Source: Vogesella mureinivorans (GTDB taxonomy: Bacteria > Pseudomonadota > Gammaproteobacteria > Burkholderiales > Chromobacteriaceae). Taken from it: DNA of 64,000 nt. The notes under the pieces were generated by a model. It was not told the DNA's origin, searched no databases, and saw nothing but the letters and a program-made list of their open reading frames with translations. The stretch covers positions 175,204-239,203 of the forward strand of contig NZ_VMTV02000471.1 of NCBI RefSeq assembly GCF_007644035.1. Reading direction: 5' to 3'. The stretch's first letter is position 1, and every line of letters begins with the position of its first letter. Of the stretch, positions 36,850 through 47,026 are shown one piece after another. Both the position numbers and the translations under genes were made by a program.

Positions 36850-39483
36850 TTATGCCGACAGGTTCTTCGATACGATTTCGTATACGTCCTTGGATAAGCC
36901 GTCTTTGGCCAGAATGCGCTGCAGCTCGCGGGTCATCAGCGCCTGGCGTTGTGACTCCAGCTTCTGGCGACGGTTAAACAGCGACACAATGCGGCTGGCC
37001 ACCTGCGGGTTGATGGCGTCCAGCGCCAGCACCTGGTCGGCCAGGAAAGCGTAGCCGGAGCCGTCTGCCGCGTGGAAGTGCTGCATATTGCGGCCAAAGC
37101 TGCCCAGCAGCGCCCGCGCCTTGTTCGGGTTTTTCAGGGTAAACGCCGGGTGCTGCATGGCGGCTTTCACGTGCTCCAGCACGCCGGGCAGCTGGCTGCT
37201 GGCCACCAGGCTGAAGAACTTGTCCATCACCAGCGCATCGCCCTGCCAGCGGCTGGCAAACGACAGGTAGCAGTTTTCACGCTGGGCCACGTCGCGGTCG
37301 CGCAGGGCCAGCATGGCGCCCATCTGGTCGGTCATATTGTCTGCTTCCAGGCACTGCTTCTCGGCAGCTTCCAGCGGCCAGGCATCGTGCAGGCGGGTCA
37401 GCATGGCCAGCGCCAGATTTTTCAGGCTGCGGCGGCCACCATCAGCAGGCTGGTAGCGCTGGGTCTGGTTCAGGTCGTAGGCTTCGTGCCATTCGCCGCG
37501 CAGCGCCTGCGCCAGGCCATTGAGCACAAACTCGCGCACGGCGTGGATATGTGCAGGGTTGGCCGCATCGACCATTTCCAGGATGTCGGCTTCGGAGGGC
37601 AGGCTCAGCATCAGTGCCTTGAAAGCCGGGTCGGCGGCGTGGTCCTTCAGCACCGCACGCAGTGCCGCCACAAAGCCAGCCGGCAGCTGCAGCGCACGGC
37701 CGGCGGCGTGGTCGGCCAGCAGGGCTTTGAGCAGGCGCTCGGCGTAGGCCTGGCCGGCTTCCCAGCGGGCAAAGGCATCGCGGTCGTTGGCCATCAGGAA
37801 TGACAGCTCGTCGTCACGCCAGTCGAACTGCAGGCGCACCGGTGCAGAGAAACCACGCAGTAGCGACGGCACCGGCAGCTCGGGCACGTTCACAAAGGTA
37901 AAGCTTTGCTCGGCCGCGCGGACATCCAGCACGCGGGTGCCGGCGCCAGCTTCGGCCTCGCCGGCCAGCTGCAGCGGCAGGTCCTGGCCATCGCGGCCCA
38001 GCAGGCCCACGGCCAGCGGAATGTGGTACGGCTGCTTGCCGCTTTGGCCCGGGGTGTCGGGGCAGCTTTGCTTCACGTGCAGGGTGTAGCTTTTGGCAAC
38101 CGCGTCGTACTCGCCGCGCACGTGCAGCTGCGGGGTACCCGCCTGGCTGTACCACAGGGCAAACTGGGTGAAGTCGGCACCGTTGGCGTCGGCCATGGCG
38201 GCGCGGAAATCGTCGCAGGTGACGGCCTGGCCATCGTGGCGCTGGAAGTACAGCTTCATGCCCTTCTGGAAGCCTTCCTCACCCAGCAGGGTGTGGTACA
38301 TGCGCACCACTTCGGAGCCCTTTTCGTACACCGTCATGGTGTAGAAGTTGTTCATCTCGATATAGCTATCGGGGCGGATGGCGTGCGCAGTGGGGCCGGC
38401 GTCTTCCGGGAACTGCAGCTGGCGCAGTTTTTTCACGTCTTCGATGCGTTTCACCGGGCGGCTGTGCAGGTCGGCGCTGAATTCCTGGTCGCGGAACACG
38501 GTGAGGCCTTCTTTCAGACTGAGCTGGAACCAGTCGCGGCAGGTGACGCGGTTGCCGGTCCAGTTATGGAAGTACTCGTGGCCGATGATGGCTTCCACGC
38601 GCTCGAAGTCGGCGTCGGTGGCGGTGTCCTGGCGCGCCAGCACGGCCGAGGTATTAAAGATGTTGAGGCCCTTGTTTTCCATGGCGCCCATATTGAAGTC
38701 GCCCACAGCCACGATCATGTAGATGTCCAGATCGTATTCCAGACCAAAGCGGGTTTCGTCCCACTGCATGGAGCGCTTTACCGCGCCCATGGCAAAGTCC
38801 ACCTTGTCCTGGTCGGCCGGCACGGTCCAGATTTCCAGTGCCACCTTGCGGCCGCTGGCCGTGGTGTAGCTGTCTTTCAGTGCCACCAGCTTGCCGGCCA
38901 CCAGGGCAAACAGGTAGGCCGGTTTACGGTACGGGTCCACCCACTTTACCCAGTGGCGCTTTTTGTCGGCCTGGCCTTCGCCCACCTTGTTGCCGTTGGA
39001 CAGCAGAACCGGGTACTTCTGTTTGTCGGCAATGATGGTGGTGCTGAACTTGGCCATCACGTCTGGCCGGTCCGGGTAGTAGGTAATCTTGCGGAAGCCT
39101 TCCGGCTCGCACTGGGTGTACAGGTTGCCGCTGGAGCCATACAGGCCGTTGAGGCTGGTGTTGGCAACCGGGTCGATTTCGGTTTCGATATCCAGAATAA
39201 AGCTGTCCGGCACACCGGGAATCGCCAGGCCTTCGGCGTGCTGATGGTAGGCACCAGGCTGCAGCTGGTCGCCATCCAGCACTACCGACAGCAAGGTGGC
39301 GCTGCCGTCCAGCTGCAATACGTTGGCCGCAGTGGACTCGGGGTTGCGGTGAATCACCATGCGGGCGCGTACACGGGTTTGTGTGTCTTCCAGGATATCG
39401 AACGTCAGGTCGACCTTGTCCACCAGGTAGGCGGGCGGCAGGTAGTCCTGGCGGTATTTGATCTGTGGCTGTTGTTGGCTCAT
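36850..39483 (-). CDS. pepN: Aminopeptidase N (M1 family)
   Basis: Major cytoplasmic aminopeptidase that trims peptides from the N-terminus. From ATG 39483 the protein is 877 residues, close to E. coli PepN (870). It has the exopeptidase motif GAMEN at 266-270 and the zinc motif HEYFH at 302-306 with the downstream glutamate in LKEGLTVFRDQEFS. The C-terminal helical domain is intact. The frame is open to 39588 but family members begin at the MSQQQPQIKYRQDY block. The M61 peptidase gene lies 79 bases upstream on the same strand, so the two peptidases may form an operon. Confidence 0.97.
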   Translation of the reverse strand: MSQQQPQIKYRQDYLPPAYLVDKVDLTFDILEDTQTRVRARMVIHRNPESTAANVLQLDGSATLLSVVLDGDQLQPGAYHQHAEGLAIPGVPDSFILDIETEIDPVANTSLNGLYGSSGNLYTQCEPEGFRKITYYPDRPDVMAKFSTTIIADKQKYPVLLSNGNKVGEGQADKKRHWVKWVDPYRKPAYLFALVAGKLVALKDSYTTASGRKVALEIWTVPADQDKVDFAMGAVKRSMQWDETRFGLEYDLDIYMIVAVGDFNMGAMENKGLNIFNTSAVLARQDTATDADFERVEAIIGHEYFHNWTGNRVTCRDWFQLSLKEGLTVFRDQEFSADLHSRPVKRIEDVKKLRQLQFPEDAGPTAHAIRPDSYIEMNNFYTMTVYEKGSEVVRMYHTLLGEEGFQKGMKLYFQRHDGQAVTCDDFRAAMADANGADFTQFALWYSQAGTPQLHVRGEYDAVAKSYTLHVKQSCPDTPGQSGKQPYHIPLAVGLLGRDGQDLPLQLAGEAEAGAGTRVLDVRAAEQSFTFVNVPELPVPSLLRGFSAPVRLQFDWRDDELSFLMANDRDAFARWEAGQAYAERLLKALLADHAAGRALQLPAGFVAALRAVLKDHAADPAFKALMLSLPSEADILEMVDAANPAHIHAVREFVLNGLAQALRGEWHEAYDLNQTQRYQPADGGRRSLKNLALAMLTRLHDAWPLEAAEKQCLEADNMTDQMGAMLALRDRDVAQRENCYLSFASRWQGDALVMDKFFSLVASSQLPGVLEHVKAAMQHPAFTLKNPNKARALLGSFGRNMQHFHAADGSGYAFLADQVLALDAINPQVASRIVSLFNRRQKLESQRQALMTRELQRILAKDGLSKDVYEIVSKNLSA

Positions 39484-39562
39484 GAACGGGCATCCTAAAT
39501 AGGCTTGCAAGGCGGGTCGGCGCTGCCGCCCGCTTGTTTTTATCAACGCAAAGCGTCCCTGG

Positions 39563-41353
39563 TTATGGTTTGATCCACGCGGCAGCACCGGGTGCCAGGC
39601 TCAGGCGGCAGGTATCGGCTTGCGTGGCGCGCAGTGTGACTTTGTAAGTAGCCAGCTCGTCGCGGCGGAAGGCGTGTACTTTGACGGTATCGCCTACCTT
39701 GTGGCGAGCGATGGCTTTATCAAGATCGCTGGCTTTCAGCCCGTTTACCGCCACGATGACATCACCACCCGACAAGCCGGCAGCCTGCGCCGCGCCACCG
39801 TCCAGCACCTGCAGCAGGCGCACGCCCTGGCTGTCCGGCGCCGCCTTGACGCCAAAGGTTGGCCGCACAGCGGCTGGCTGGATGCTGTCTACCACGCTGC
39901 CGCTATCGGCCGGGCTATCGGCTGGCACCATCTGCAGACTGACACCTTGCGTGGCCAGCAGTTCAGCCAGCGGCAGATCTTGCGTGCTGCGGATAGCATG
40001 GTCGAAGAACTGGCCCAGCTGCAGGCCGGTAGCCTGCTCGGCCACCTGTTCCCACTCGCCCTCGGCCAGGCCCTGGCCGTCGGCCAGCCATTTTTGCCAC
40101 AGCGCCAGCATCACGGTGTCCAGGCTCTTGGCGCCGGCGGTTTCGCGGCGGATGTGTAAATCGAGCGCCAGCGCAGCCAGCGAGCCCTTGGTGTAGTAGC
40201 TCACGATGCTATTGGGGCTGTTTTCGTCCTGGCGGTAGTACTTGGTCCAGGCATCAAAGCTGGAATCGGCCAGGGTCTGCTTGGTGCGGCCGTTGCCGCG
40301 CATCACGCCGGTAATGGTTTTGGCCAGCAGGCCCAGGTAGCGTTTTTCGTCGATCAGGCCGCTGCGTACCAGCGCCAGGTCGTCGTAGTAGGAGGTAATG
40401 CCCTCGAACGCCCACAGCAAGGTGGTGTGGCCTTCGCGATTCAGGTCGTAGGGGGCGAATACCGCCGGCTTCATGCGCTTCACGTTCCAGCTGTGGAAGT
40501 ACTCGTGGCTGATCAGGCCCAACAGGCGCAGGTAGCCGTCGCCGATCTCGCCCTCGGCCAGGCCGGGGGCCGGCAGGTCGTCACGGTTGGCCACCAGCGC
40601 GGTGGAGGCGCGGTGCTCCAGCCCGCCGTAGATATCGGCGCCGACAAACAGCATGAATACGTAGCGGTCGAACGGGGCAGGCTCGCCAAAGAAACGGATC
40701 TGCCACTCGCAAATGCGTTTGGTATCGGCAGCCAGACGTTTGAGGTCGGCCTGGCAGACACCGGACACCACAAACTCGTGCGGCACGCCGCAGGCCTTGA
40801 AACGGATGCGCTGGAAGCGGCCCAGCTCTACCGGGTGGTCGATCAGCTCGTCGTAGTTGGCCGCACGGTAGCGGCCAAAGCCGGTTTTCTTGTGCACATC
40901 CAGCGCAGGCAGGCTGGTGGCCACTTGCCAGTCGGCCAAGGCTTTATTGGCCGGCGTTTCAATATCTACAGTGCAAGGGTCATTCTCGAAGCCATCAGCC
41001 GACAGGAACACGCTGGTGCCGTTATAGAAACCACGGTTGGCGTCCAGATACGCCCCACGCACCGACAGGTCGTAGGCGTATACCTGGTAGCGCACGGTCA
41101 GCTCGCCTTTTACCGGGGCGGCCTGCCAGCTGTGTTTGTCCAGCTTGGTCAGTGCTACCGCCTTTTTGCCGCTGCTGGCGCTGATCTGCACGATATGGCG
41201 GGCAAATTCGCGCACCATATAGCTGCCCGGTATCCAGGCAGGCAGGCGCAGTACCTGGCCGGCAGCTGCAGGCTGGGCAATGGTGACGGTCACATCGAAA
41301 AGGTGGGCGTGCGGATCGAGTACGGCAAGGCGGTAGCTAACGGGGAAAGACAT
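39563..41353 (-). CDS. M61-family glycyl aminopeptidase with PDZ domain
   Basis: A 596-residue peptidase of family M61. The zinc motif is HEYFH at residues 283-287, in the family context SHEYFHSWNVKRMKP. A PDZ domain lies near the C-terminus (about 500-575: VRLLQVLDGGAAQAAGLSGGDVIVAVNG). No signal peptide, so it is probably cytoplasmic. The start is placed at 41353 by family length; the frame is open to 41464. It lies just ahead of pepN. It is divergent from ccoN with the FNR-type box about 76 bases upstream of its own start, so oxygen control of this gene too is possible but unproven. Confidence 0.93.
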   Translation of the reverse strand: MSFPVSYRLAVLDPHAHLFDVTVTIAQPAAAGQVLRLPAWIPGSYMVREFARHIVQISASSGKKAVALTKLDKHSWQAAPVKGELTVRYQVYAYDLSVRGAYLDANRGFYNGTSVFLSADGFENDPCTVDIETPANKALADWQVATSLPALDVHKKTGFGRYRAANYDELIDHPVELGRFQRIRFKACGVPHEFVVSGVCQADLKRLAADTKRICEWQIRFFGEPAPFDRYVFMLFVGADIYGGLEHRASTALVANRDDLPAPGLAEGEIGDGYLRLLGLISHEYFHSWNVKRMKPAVFAPYDLNREGHTTLLWAFEGITSYYDDLALVRSGLIDEKRYLGLLAKTITGVMRGNGRTKQTLADSSFDAWTKYYRQDENSPNSIVSYYTKGSLAALALDLHIRRETAGAKSLDTVMLALWQKWLADGQGLAEGEWEQVAEQATGLQLGQFFDHAIRSTQDLPLAELLATQGVSLQMVPADSPADSGSVVDSIQPAAVRPTFGVKAAPDSQGVRLLQVLDGGAAQAAGLSGGDVIVAVNGLKASDLDKAIARHKVGDTVKVHAFRRDELATYKVTLRATQADTCRLSLAPGAAAWIKP

Positions 41354-41774
41354 GGTGCAGAACCGTTCTGTGGCAGAAAGATGCTGGATTCTAGCACCGG
41401 CTGTACAAAACCACCCCTGACCTTCCGGCTTGATCTTCATCAATAGCAGTACTACCGATGACAATATAATCCATGTCTGTCAAAAGGCTAAAAAGGCCAA
41501 AAAGCCAGCATAGGCAGGGGAAACAGCACATCGCCCCGCGTTCTTGACTGGTGGCTGATGCCTGAATTGATTAGAATAGCCTGTTGAATACGCGGGTGAA
41601 TTAAAGCACTTGTTCTTGCCTGGCAAGGCAGTGGTGCAAAGCGGGGCGCACCAGCTACAGGGGTTTTGATCAACACCCAAGAACTTGATACACCTCCCCA
41701 GCTTGGGGCGGGTACACAAAATTCAAGTCACCAGTTTTACACGTTCTAGTTCGCAACCTTGGAGAAAACCCTAA
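41354..41774. other. Divergent intergenic region M61 peptidase / ccoN
   Basis: 421 bases that hold the FNR box at 41430 and presumably the ccoNOQP promoter. A TAGAAT at 41572 is a possible -10 with no good -35, as expected for an activated promoter. Short frames seen here have no family match. Confidence 0.4.
41430..41443. promoter_or_regulatory. Perfect FNR/ANR-type box
   Basis: TTGATCTTCATCAA matches the consensus TTGAT-N4-ATCAA at every fixed base. It lies 331 bases ahead of ccoN and 76 bases ahead of the M61 gene. Low-oxygen activation of cbb3 oxidase by FNR/ANR is well known in proteobacteria. Confidence 0.75.
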
Positions 41775-43199
41775 ATGGATACGCAATCCACTTATAACTA
41801 TAAGGTGGTGCGCCAGTTCTCGATAATGACCGTGGTTTGGGGCATTGTCGGGATGCTGGTTGGCGTCATTATTGCGGCCCAGCTGGTGTGGCCGGAGCTC
41901 AACTTTGGGCCCTGGTTCCACTACGGCCGTCTGCGCCCCCTGCACACCAACGCCGTGATCTTTGCATTCGGCGGCTGCGCGCTGTTTGCCACGTCTTACT
42001 ACGTGGTGCAGCGTACCTGTAACGTTCGCCTGTTTTCCGACAAGCTGGCCGCGTTTACCTTCTGGGGTTGGCAACTGGTTATCGTGCTGGCCGCCATCAC
42101 CCTGCCGCTGGGCATTACCGCCGGTAAGGAATACGCCGAGCTGGAATGGCCTATCGACATCCTGATCACCGTGATCTGGGTGGTGTACGCCATCGTGTTC
42201 TTCGGTACCCTGGCGATCCGCAAGGTTAAACACATCTACGTGGCCAACTGGTTCTACGGTGCCTTCATCCTGGCCGTCGCCCTGCTGCACGTGGTGAACA
42301 GCCTGGCGATCCCGGTATCGCTGACCAAGTCCTACTCCATCTACGCCGGCGCAGTAGACGCCATGGTGCAGTGGTGGTACGGCCACAACGCCGTAGGCTT
42401 CTTCCTGACCGCTGCCTTCCTGGGCATGATGTACTACTTCGTACCGAAGCAGGCTGGCCGTCCGGTGTACTCCTACCGTCTGTCCGTGGTGCACTTCTGG
42501 GCGCTGATCTTCACCTACATGTGGGCCGGCCCTCACCACCTGCACTACACCGCGCTGCCTGACTGGACCCAGTCGCTGGGTATGGCGTTCTCGCTGGTAC
42601 TGCTGGCACCAAGCTGGGGCGGCATGATCAACGGCATCATGACCCTGTCCGGCGCATGGCACAAACTGCGTACCGACCCGGTACTGAAGTTCCTGGTGGT
42701 ATCCCTGTCCTTCTACGGTATGTCCACCTTCGAAGGCCCGATGATGTCCATCAAAACCGTTAACGCCCTGTCGCACTACACCGACTGGACCGTTGGCCAC
42801 GTGCACTCCGGTGCCCTGGGCTGGGTTGCCTTCATCTCTATCGGTTCCATGTACTACCTGCTGCCACGCCTGTTCGGCCGCGACAGCATGCACAGCGTGA
42901 AACTGATCGAAGCGCACTTCTGGCTGGCTACCGTTGGCGTGGTGCTGTACATCGCCTCGCTGTGGATTGCCGGTGTGATGCAAGGCCTGATGTGGCGTGC
43001 CCTGAACGCCGACGGCACCCTGACCTACTCGTTTGTAGAAGCCGTTAAAGCGTCCTACCCGTACCTGTTTGTCCGCTTCCTGGGTGGTTTCCTGTTCTTG
43101 TCCGGTATGTTGCTGATGGCTTACAACACCTTCCGTACCGTAGCAGCAGGTCGTCCGGTAGATGCCAAGATCTCGGCAGTTACCGCGCACGCTCACTAA
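41775..43199 (+). CDS. ccoN: cbb3-type cytochrome c oxidase subunit I
   Basis: Catalytic subunit with haem b and the haem b3-CuB centre, which reduces O2 at high affinity and pumps protons. The 474-residue protein has twelve hydrophobic segments. Conserved histidines are seen in [18 protein letters not shown] (CuB site) and AGPHHLHY, and in the [11 protein letters not shown] block. The length is normal. It starts the ccoNOQP operon, 331 bases behind a perfect FNR-type box, and is followed by ccoO after 18 bases. Confidence 0.98.
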   Translation: MDTQSTYNYKVVRQFSIMTVVWGIVGMLVGVIIAAQLVWPELNFGPWFHYGRLRPLHTNAVIFAFGGCALFATSYYVVQRTCNVRLFSDKLAAFTFWGWQLVIVLAAITLPLGITAGKEYAELEWPIDILITVIWVVYAIVFFGTLAIRKVKHIYVANWFYGAFILAVALLHVVNSLAIPVSLTKSYSIYAGAVDAMVQWWYGHNAVGFFLTAAFLGMMYYFVPKQAGRPVYSYRLSVVHFWALIFTYMWAGPHHLHYTALPDWTQSLGMAFSLVLLAPSWGGMINGIMTLSGAWHKLRTDPVLKFLVVSLSFYGMSTFEGPMMSIKTVNALSHYTDWTVGHVHSGALGWVAFISIGSMYYLLPRLFGRDSMHSVKLIEAHFWLATVGVVLYIASLWIAGVMQGLMWRALNADGTLTYSFVEAVKASYPYLFVRFLGGFLFLSGMLLMAYNTFRTVAAGRPVDAKISAVTAHAH

Positions 43200-43217
43200 G
43201 GTTGCCAAGGAAACATC

Positions 43218-43832
43218 ATGGAAAAGATCCAGAAACTGATTGAAGAAAACGTAGCGTATCTGATCGTGCTGACCCTGCTGGTTATCAGCGTGGCCGCCCT
43301 GATAGAAATCGTACCGTTGATGTTCCAGAAGTCCACCACCCAGCCGGTAGCCGGTGTAAAGCCTTACACCGCGCTGCAGCTGACTGGCCGTGACATCTAC
43401 ATCCGCGAAGGCTGCTACACCTGCCACTCGCAGATGATTCGTCCGTTCCGTGCGGAAACCGAGCGCTATGGCCACTACTCCGTAGCCGGCGAATCGGTCT
43501 ACGACCACCCGTTCCAGTGGGGCTCCAAGCGTACCGGCCCGGATCTGGCTCGCGTAGGTGGCCGTTATTCCGACGAATGGCACCGTGTTCACCTGGTCAA
43601 CCCGCGTGACGTGGTACCGGAGTCCAACATGCCTGCCTTCCCATGGCTGGCACGCAACCTGGCCGACGCTGACGGCGTAGCCGCCAAAATGACTGCACTG
43701 ACCAAGGTAGGTGTGCCGTACACCGCCAAGGAAATTGCAGAGGCGAAAGCCCAGGTTGAAGGCAAGTCCGAGATGGATGCGCTGGTCGCCTACCTGCAAG
43801 GCCTGGGCCTTGCACTGAAGAACGCGCGTTAA
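43218..43832 (+). CDS. ccoO: cbb3-type cytochrome c oxidase subunit II (cytochrome c)
   Basis: Mono-haem cytochrome c that passes electrons to CcoN. The 204-residue protein has an N-terminal membrane anchor (about 15-35) and the haem motif CYTCH in [15 protein letters not shown]. The axial methionine is likely in [11 protein letters not shown] full-length, normal family member between ccoN (18 bases upstream) and ccoQ (3 bases downstream). Confidence 0.97.
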   Translation: MEKIQKLIEENVAYLIVLTLLVISVAALIEIVPLMFQKSTTQPVAGVKPYTALQLTGRDIYIREGCYTCHSQMIRPFRAETERYGHYSVAGESVYDHPFQWGSKRTGPDLARVGGRYSDEWHRVHLVNPRDVVPESNMPAFPWLARNLADADGVAAKMTALTKVGVPYTAKEIAEAKAQVEGKSEMDALVAYLQGLGLALKNAR

Positions 43833-43835
43833 GCT

Positions 43836-44018
43836 ATGGACTGGACTAATCTGGGGCGCATCCTGTTCACGGTATTCTGCTTCACCGTGTTTATCGTGAT
43901 TGCATTGGGTGCCTTCGGTAAAAAAGCCAAGAAGCGTTATGACGAAGCGGCCAACCTCGTGATGGACGAGGACGACACGCCAGCTGCGGATAACGCTTCC
44001 AACGGAGCGAAGCAATGA
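43836..44018 (+). CDS. ccoQ: cbb3-type oxidase subunit IV (CcoQ)
   Basis: A 60-residue protein with one membrane helix (about 8-27, ILFTVFCFTVFIVIALGAF), a basic patch (KKAKKRYDEAA) and an acidic tail. CcoQ stabilises the cbb3 complex. Sequence similarity in this family is weak, so the assignment relies on place in the operon: 3 bases after ccoO and overlapping ccoP by 4 bases. It carries a copy of the recurrent motif (GCGGCCAACC at 43950). Confidence 0.92.
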   Translation: MDWTNLGRILFTVFCFTVFIVIALGAFGKKAKKRYDEAANLVMDEDDTPAADNASNGAKQ

Positions 44019-44929
44019 GTGATTTTGTGAGTGATTTCTGGGGCGTATATATCGCTGTAGTGGTGATTGTGGGTCTGGTAGGTTTGACCTACCTGCTGTT
44101 CTCGCAATCGAAAACCACGGTCAAGAAAGGTGAAGAAGTTCAGATCACCGGCCATATCTGGGACGATGACCTGGCTGAATACAACAACCCGCTGCCACGC
44201 TGGTGGATGTTGATGTTCTATCTGACCCTGATCTTTGCTGCAGTGTACCTGGTACTGTACCCGGGCCTGGGTACCTGGAAAGGTATTCGCGGCTGGACGT
44301 CGGTTGGCCAGTACAAGGAAGAGAAAGCCGTTGCAGAAGCCAAGTACCAGCCGCTGTACGACAAGTACCTGAAACAGGACATCAAGGCCGTAGCTGCCGA
44401 CCCGGAAGCGCAAGCCATGGGTAAACGCCTGTTCCAGACCTACTGTGTACAGTGCCACGGCTCTGATGCACGCGGTGCCAAAGGCTTCCCGAACCTGACC
44501 GACAACGACTGGCTGTATGGTGGCGACGAAAAAACCATCCACACCACTATCGCTGCCGGCCGCATCGGCCAGATGCCTGCCTTTGGCGCAGCTTTCGGTG
44601 AAGACAAGGTAAAAGACGTTGCCAACTACGCCATGTCGCTGTCCGGCAAGAAACACGATGCCGACCGCGCAGCGCGCGGCAAGGAAACCTTCACCGCCGT
44701 ATGTGCAGCCTGCCACGGCCCGGATGGTAAAGGTAACCAGGCAATGGGTGCCCCGAACCTGACCGACAATGTATGGCTGTATGGTGGTACCGAAAAAACC
44801 ATCATCGAAACCGTTACCAACGGCCGCAACAACCAGATGCCAGCCTGGAAAGACTTCCTGGGCGATGGCAAGGTTCACCTGCTGACCGCTTACGTTTATG
44901 GCCTGTCCAATAACGCCAAAGCCCAGTAA
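44015..44929 (+). CDS. ccoP: cbb3-type oxidase subunit III (di-haem cytochrome c)
   Basis: A 304-residue di-haem cytochrome c that receives electrons from periplasmic cytochrome c. Two membrane segments at the N-terminus (about 10-27 and 62-83) flank the conserved GEEVQITGHIWDDDLAEYNNPLPRWW stretch. Two haem motifs follow: CVQCH and CAACH. Repeated blocks such as NLTDNDWLYGG and NLTDNVWLYGG show the tandem cytochrome c domains. Overlaps ccoQ by 4 bases; a terminator follows. Confidence 0.97.
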   Translation: MSDFVSDFWGVYIAVVVIVGLVGLTYLLFSQSKTTVKKGEEVQITGHIWDDDLAEYNNPLPRWWMLMFYLTLIFAAVYLVLYPGLGTWKGIRGWTSVGQYKEEKAVAEAKYQPLYDKYLKQDIKAVAADPEAQAMGKRLFQTYCVQCHGSDARGAKGFPNLTDNDWLYGGDEKTIHTTIAAGRIGQMPAFGAAFGEDKVKDVANYAMSLSGKKHDADRAARGKETFTAVCAACHGPDGKGNQAMGAPNLTDNVWLYGGTEKTIIETVTNGRNNQMPAWKDFLGDGKVHLLTAYVYGLSNNAKAQ

Positions 44930-44942
44930 TTGACCCTGCTCA

Positions 44943-44975
44943 ATACTGCCCGCGCAAGCGGGCAGTATCTTTTGT
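44943..44975 (+). terminator. Rho-independent terminator of ccoNOQP
   Basis: ATACTGCCCGC, loop GCAA, GCGGGCAGTAT followed by CTTTTGT, 13 bases after the ccoP stop. Confidence 0.8.
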
Positions 44976-45079
44976 GCTAACATTTTATTTGTTTGTGAAT
45001 TGTTTTAGCATCAAGCATGCTTCATAAAGACCCTAGAATACGCTGGGTGCTTTATGAAGCGTTCTCCAAGGAAAGCCAG

Positions 45080-46498
45080 ATGAGCGACAAACTGAAAGAT
45101 ATCGGGGTCAAGGTAGAAAAACCCCAGGGTGAAACCGTTTCGCTGTATGCAGCGCAAAAGAAAATCTACCCGCGCAGCGCAAAAGGCGTGTTTGCCAACT
45201 GGCGCATCCTGTTTGTCATCGCTACCCAGCTGGTGTACTTCGGCCTGCCCTGGCTACAGTGGAATGGCCGCCAGGCCGTGCTGTTCGACCTGGTTAACCG
45301 CAAGTTCTACCTGTTCGGCCTTACCATCATGCCGCAGGACTTCGTCTACCTGGCCGCCCTGCTGATGTGCAGTGCCTTCGGCCTGTTTACCTGGACCACC
45401 ATTGCCGGCCGCCTGTGGTGCGGGTATTCCTGTCCGCAAACGGTGTACACCGAAATCATGCTGTGGATCGAAGAGAAAATCGAAGGCGACCGCAACAAGC
45501 GCATCAAGCTGGACAAAGAGCCCTGGAGCCTGCGCAAGCTGCGCATCAAAGGCACCTCGCACGGCATCATGATCCTGTTCTCGCTGTGGACCGGCTTTAC
45601 GCTGGTAGGCTATTTCACCCCCATGCACGACCTGCTGCAGGCCATGCCTACGTTTAACTACGGCACGTGGGAAACCTTCTGGATGTTCTTCTACGCCGGC
45701 TTTACCTACCTGCTGGCCGCCCATATGCGCGAACAGGTGTGCATGTACATGTGCCCCTATGCCCGCTTCCAGAGCGCCATGTTCGATGAAGACACCCTGA
45801 TCATCTCCTACGACGAAAAACGCGGCGAGCCACGCGGCGCCCGCAAAAAAGGCCAGGAACAAGCCAACCTGGGCGACTGCATCAACTGTGGCATCTGCGT
45901 ACAGGTCTGCCCTACCGGCATCGACATCCGTAACGGCCTGCAATACGAGTGCATCGGCTGCGCCGCCTGTATCGACGCCTGCGACGAAGTCATGGTGAAG
46001 ATCGGCAGCCCCAAAGGCCTGATCCGCTACACCACCGAAGCCGCACTGGAAGGCAAATACCCCGAAAGCGCCATTGCCTCCCGCCTGAAGCGGCCACGCG
46101 TCATCATGTACATGCTGGTGCTGTCGGTCATTTTCATCGCCGCCATCGCCTCGCTCACCATGCGCAAACCGTTCAAGGTGGATATCATTCGGGATCGCGC
46201 ATCCCTGGTACGCGAAACCAATGACGGCCTGCTGGAAAACACCTACAGCATCCGCATCATGAACGTATCGGAACAAGTGCAGACATTCCGCATCAAAGTA
46301 GAAGGTCTGGAAGGAATCAAGCTGGTAAGCGAACGCCCGGAAATCCGCGTAGAAGGCATGAGCAACGAGCTGGTGTCGGTACGCGCCCAGGTTGCACCGG
46401 AAATTGCCACCAAAGGCAGCCACGAGATTCATTTCACCGTCGAGTCGCTGACCAACCAGGCCAGCGTTGAAGAGAAATCCAGCTTTATCGGGGAATAA
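45080..46498 (+). CDS. ccoG: Cytochrome c oxidase accessory protein CcoG (FixG)
   Basis: Membrane iron-sulfur protein needed for copper handling during cbb3 oxidase assembly. The 472-residue protein has several membrane segments, the cysteine motifs WCGYSCPQTV and CMYMCPYARF, and a di-cluster ferredoxin domain (CINCGICVQVCPTG and CIGCAACIDACDEVM). The C-terminal domain is periplasmic and Ig-like. The start at 45080 has AAGGA 7 bases upstream; the frame is open to 45017, where no ribosome site is present. It follows ccoP after its terminator, so it has its own promoter, and leads into fixH after 3 bases. Confidence 0.96.
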   Translation: MSDKLKDIGVKVEKPQGETVSLYAAQKKIYPRSAKGVFANWRILFVIATQLVYFGLPWLQWNGRQAVLFDLVNRKFYLFGLTIMPQDFVYLAALLMCSAFGLFTWTTIAGRLWCGYSCPQTVYTEIMLWIEEKIEGDRNKRIKLDKEPWSLRKLRIKGTSHGIMILFSLWTGFTLVGYFTPMHDLLQAMPTFNYGTWETFWMFFYAGFTYLLAAHMREQVCMYMCPYARFQSAMFDEDTLIISYDEKRGEPRGARKKGQEQANLGDCINCGICVQVCPTGIDIRNGLQYECIGCAACIDACDEVMVKIGSPKGLIRYTTEAALEGKYPESAIASRLKRPRVIMYMLVLSVIFIAAIASLTMRKPFKVDIIRDRASLVRETNDGLLENTYSIRIMNVSEQVQTFRIKVEGLEGIKLVSERPEIRVEGMSNELVSVRAQVAPEIATKGSHEIHFTVESLTNQASVEEKSSFIGE

Positions 46499-46501
46499 GG
46501 C

Positions 46502-47026
46502 ATGCAAAACCAAACCGGGGCCCCGCGCCCCTGGTACAAAGACCGCTGGCCATGGATACTCATGGCCGGCCCTTTTCTGGCCGTCGTAGCCGGCATCATC
46601 ACCTTTCGCATTGCGGTCGTTACCGCCGACGACATGGTCAATGACGACTACTACAAACGTGGCAAAGACATCAACCTGGAGCTGACACGCGACAAAGCCG
46701 CCATCAGCCTGGGTATCAGCGCCCAAGCCATGTTTAGCGATGACCATCAATCGGTACGCATCGTCACCACCAGCCAGACCCCGCTGCAAGGCGAGCTCAC
46801 CCTGGCCATGCTGCACCCGACCCGCCAGCAAGACGACCAGCGCATCACCCTTACCCGCCAGGCAGACAACATCTACCAGGCACGCATCACCCCGGGTAAT
46901 GCCAAACACTGGTACCTGCGCCTGGAAGACAAAGCCGGTAGCTGGCGCCTGCAGGGCGAATGGCGCCCGGGCGAAAGCGCCATGGTGCAGCTGGGCAACC
47001 CCAAACTGGAACCGGTAGAACAATAA
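46502..47026 (+). CDS. fixH: FixH family cbb3 oxidase assembly protein
   Basis: A 174-residue membrane-anchored periplasmic protein. One membrane segment (about 17-40, WILMAGPFLAVVAGIITFRIAV) is followed by the DDMVNDDYYKRGKDIN motif that marks the family and a beta-rich domain. FixH is required for cbb3 oxidase maturation, probably with the copper transporter FixI. FixI and FixS homologues are not seen next to it here. It is 3 bases after ccoG and its stop overlaps the next gene's ATG (TAATG). Confidence 0.92.
   Translation: MQNQTGAPRPWYKDRWPWILMAGPFLAVVAGIITFRIAVVTADDMVNDDYYKRGKDINLELTRDKAAISLGISAQAMFSDDHQSVRIVTTSQTPLQGELTLAMLHPTRQQDDQRITLTRQADNIYQARITPGNAKHWYLRLEDKAGSWRLQGEWRPGESAMVQLGNPKLEPVEQ

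Noticed and set aside
45017-45079. Upstream start for ccoG at 45017
   Set aside because: No ribosome site there, while AAGGA precedes the ATG at 45080, which also fits the family start.
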